Assembly (NCBI RefSeq): GCF_000331775.1
Contig: NZ_CAPJ01000364.1
Coordinates: forward strand, 1-6,939
Source: Xanthomonas translucens pv. translucens DSM 18974
GTDB taxonomy: Bacteria > Pseudomonadota > Gammaproteobacteria > Xanthomonadales > Xanthomonadaceae
Reading direction: 5' to 3'
DNA length: 6,939 nucleotides
Part shown: piece after piece, positions 6,587-6,939 of the stretch
Position numbering within the stretch: position 1 is the stretch's first letter
How the letters are laid out: each line of letters opens with the position of its first letter
Notes under the pieces: model-generated
The model's input: only the letters and a program-made list of their open reading frames with translations
The model's database searches: none
Told to the model about the DNA's origin: nothing
Program-made: the position numbers and the translations under genes

Positions 6587-6801
6587 CATCGGATAATCTG
6601 TTGGAGCGAAAGGGTCGGGTCGATTATTTGCGTCATCCGGTTCGCAACAACTCTGGATGTATTCGACCCGCCGTCTGGATCGCTACGCACTGCTCGATCC
6701 GGCAATACCCATTTAATCCCACCCCACTCTGACGCATGATGCAAGGCCAACCGCGCACCACCTCGCGCGGCGCCCATCCTTCCCCGCGCCGGAGCCACCC
6801 C
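6587..6801 (+). other. intergenic region with nested inverted repeats
   Basis: I see no convincing gene in these 215 bases. A frame open to 6732 overlaps the membrane-protein gene and looks like a shadow. CGGGTCGA (6616-6623) pairs perfectly with TCGACCCG (6663-6670), and CATCC (6634-6638) pairs with GGATG (6655-6659) inside it. Composition returns to the GC-rich type from about 6736, which may mark the right edge of the accessory block. Confidence 0.4.
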
Positions 6802-6939
6802 ATGCACGAACGCCGCCACTTCCTCAAGACCGACGCCTTCGGCGCCCTCGCCACCGGCCTAGCCGCGGCGTTGCCGCGCGCCCTGGCCGCGGCCAGCAAC
6901 GGGGTTGCGCTAAAAAAATGTAAAAAAATGGGCCAGAGG
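6802..6939 (+). CDS. Tat-signal exported protein, 3' end outside the window or disrupted
   Basis: ATG 6802 follows GGAG at 6791-6794 with a 7-base spacer. The 46 visible codons begin MHERRHFLKTDAFGALATG, with the twin-arginine motif RRHFLK (residues 4-9), then an Ala/Leu-rich core and PRALA|AAS as probable cleavage site (after about residue 29). Tat substrates are exported folded to the periplasm, often carrying cofactors; which enzyme this is cannot be told from the signal peptide. From residue 34 the translation becomes GVALKKCKKMGQR, encoded by A-rich DNA unlike the preceding very GC-rich codons. Either the gene is cut by an insertion at about 6901, leaving a pseudogene fragment, or the mature protein begins oddly. 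An in-frame ATG at 6739 is rejected because it would put 21 residues before the Tat motif. Confidence 0.6.
   Translation, partial: MHERRHFLKTDAFGALATGLAAALPRALAAASNGVALKKCKKMGQR
6901..6939. mobile_element. possible terminus of an insertion sequence
   Basis: A GGGG start, an abrupt change from GC-rich signal-peptide codons to A-rich sequence, and a perfect tandem repeat at 6911-6930 together resemble an IS end inserted in the Tat-signal gene. No transposase, second terminal repeat or target duplication is inside the window, so this is a low-confidence call and I cannot name a family. Confidence 0.35.
6911..6930 (+). repeat. perfect 10-bp tandem repeat
   Basis: TAAAAAAATG occurs twice in direct succession at 6911-6920 and 6921-6930. 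Nothing similar in tandem form is seen elsewhere in the window. Confidence 0.9.

Noticed and set aside
1..6939. CRISPR array, tRNA or rRNA genes
   Set aside because: No regularly spaced direct repeats, tRNA-like cloverleaf with CCA end, or rRNA signature was seen on either strand.

Overview
The window looks like a chromosome segment from a GC-rich gammaproteobacterium, most likely Xanthomonadaceae (Xanthomonas or a close relative). This is inferred from strong G/C-ending codon use in the flanking genes, a type IV pilus (Pil-Chp type) chemotaxis tail, and a Sec-exported DUF6531/RHS protein. No rRNA or tRNA is present to confirm it.

Layout, all genes on the plus strand. (1) Positions 1-1254 hold the end of a chemotaxis cluster: the 3' part of a CheB-like protein whose catalytic residues appear lost, then a complete CheW-domain protein (ChpC-like). 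(2) Positions 1255-6735 form an accessory block dominated by one very large RHS/YD-repeat gene (ATG 1414 to TAA 6051, 1545 aa). It has a Sec signal peptide, a Cys-rich N-terminal region, DUF6531, a long YD-repeat shell, the conserved RHS core ending in DPLGL (residues 1383-1387), and a 158-residue variable C-terminal tip. Eleven bases downstream is a 77-aa protein, the best candidate for its cognate immunity protein, then a 70-aa two-helix membrane protein. (3) Positions 6736-6939 return to GC-rich sequence with the start of a Tat-signal protein. At about 6901 the sequence changes abruptly to A-rich DNA with a perfect tandem TAAAAAAATG, possibly the end of an insertion sequence.

The central block reads as a polymorphic toxin locus placed between conserved chromosomal genes. 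Composition is mosaic inside the one RHS reading frame: the first third (to about 3120) and the C-terminal tip (from about 5500) are clearly less GC-rich than the YD-repeat core. This fits tip exchange around a shared core. The activity of the tip, the family of the immunity candidate and the role of the small membrane protein could not be assigned from sequence alone; they are the parts most worth following up.
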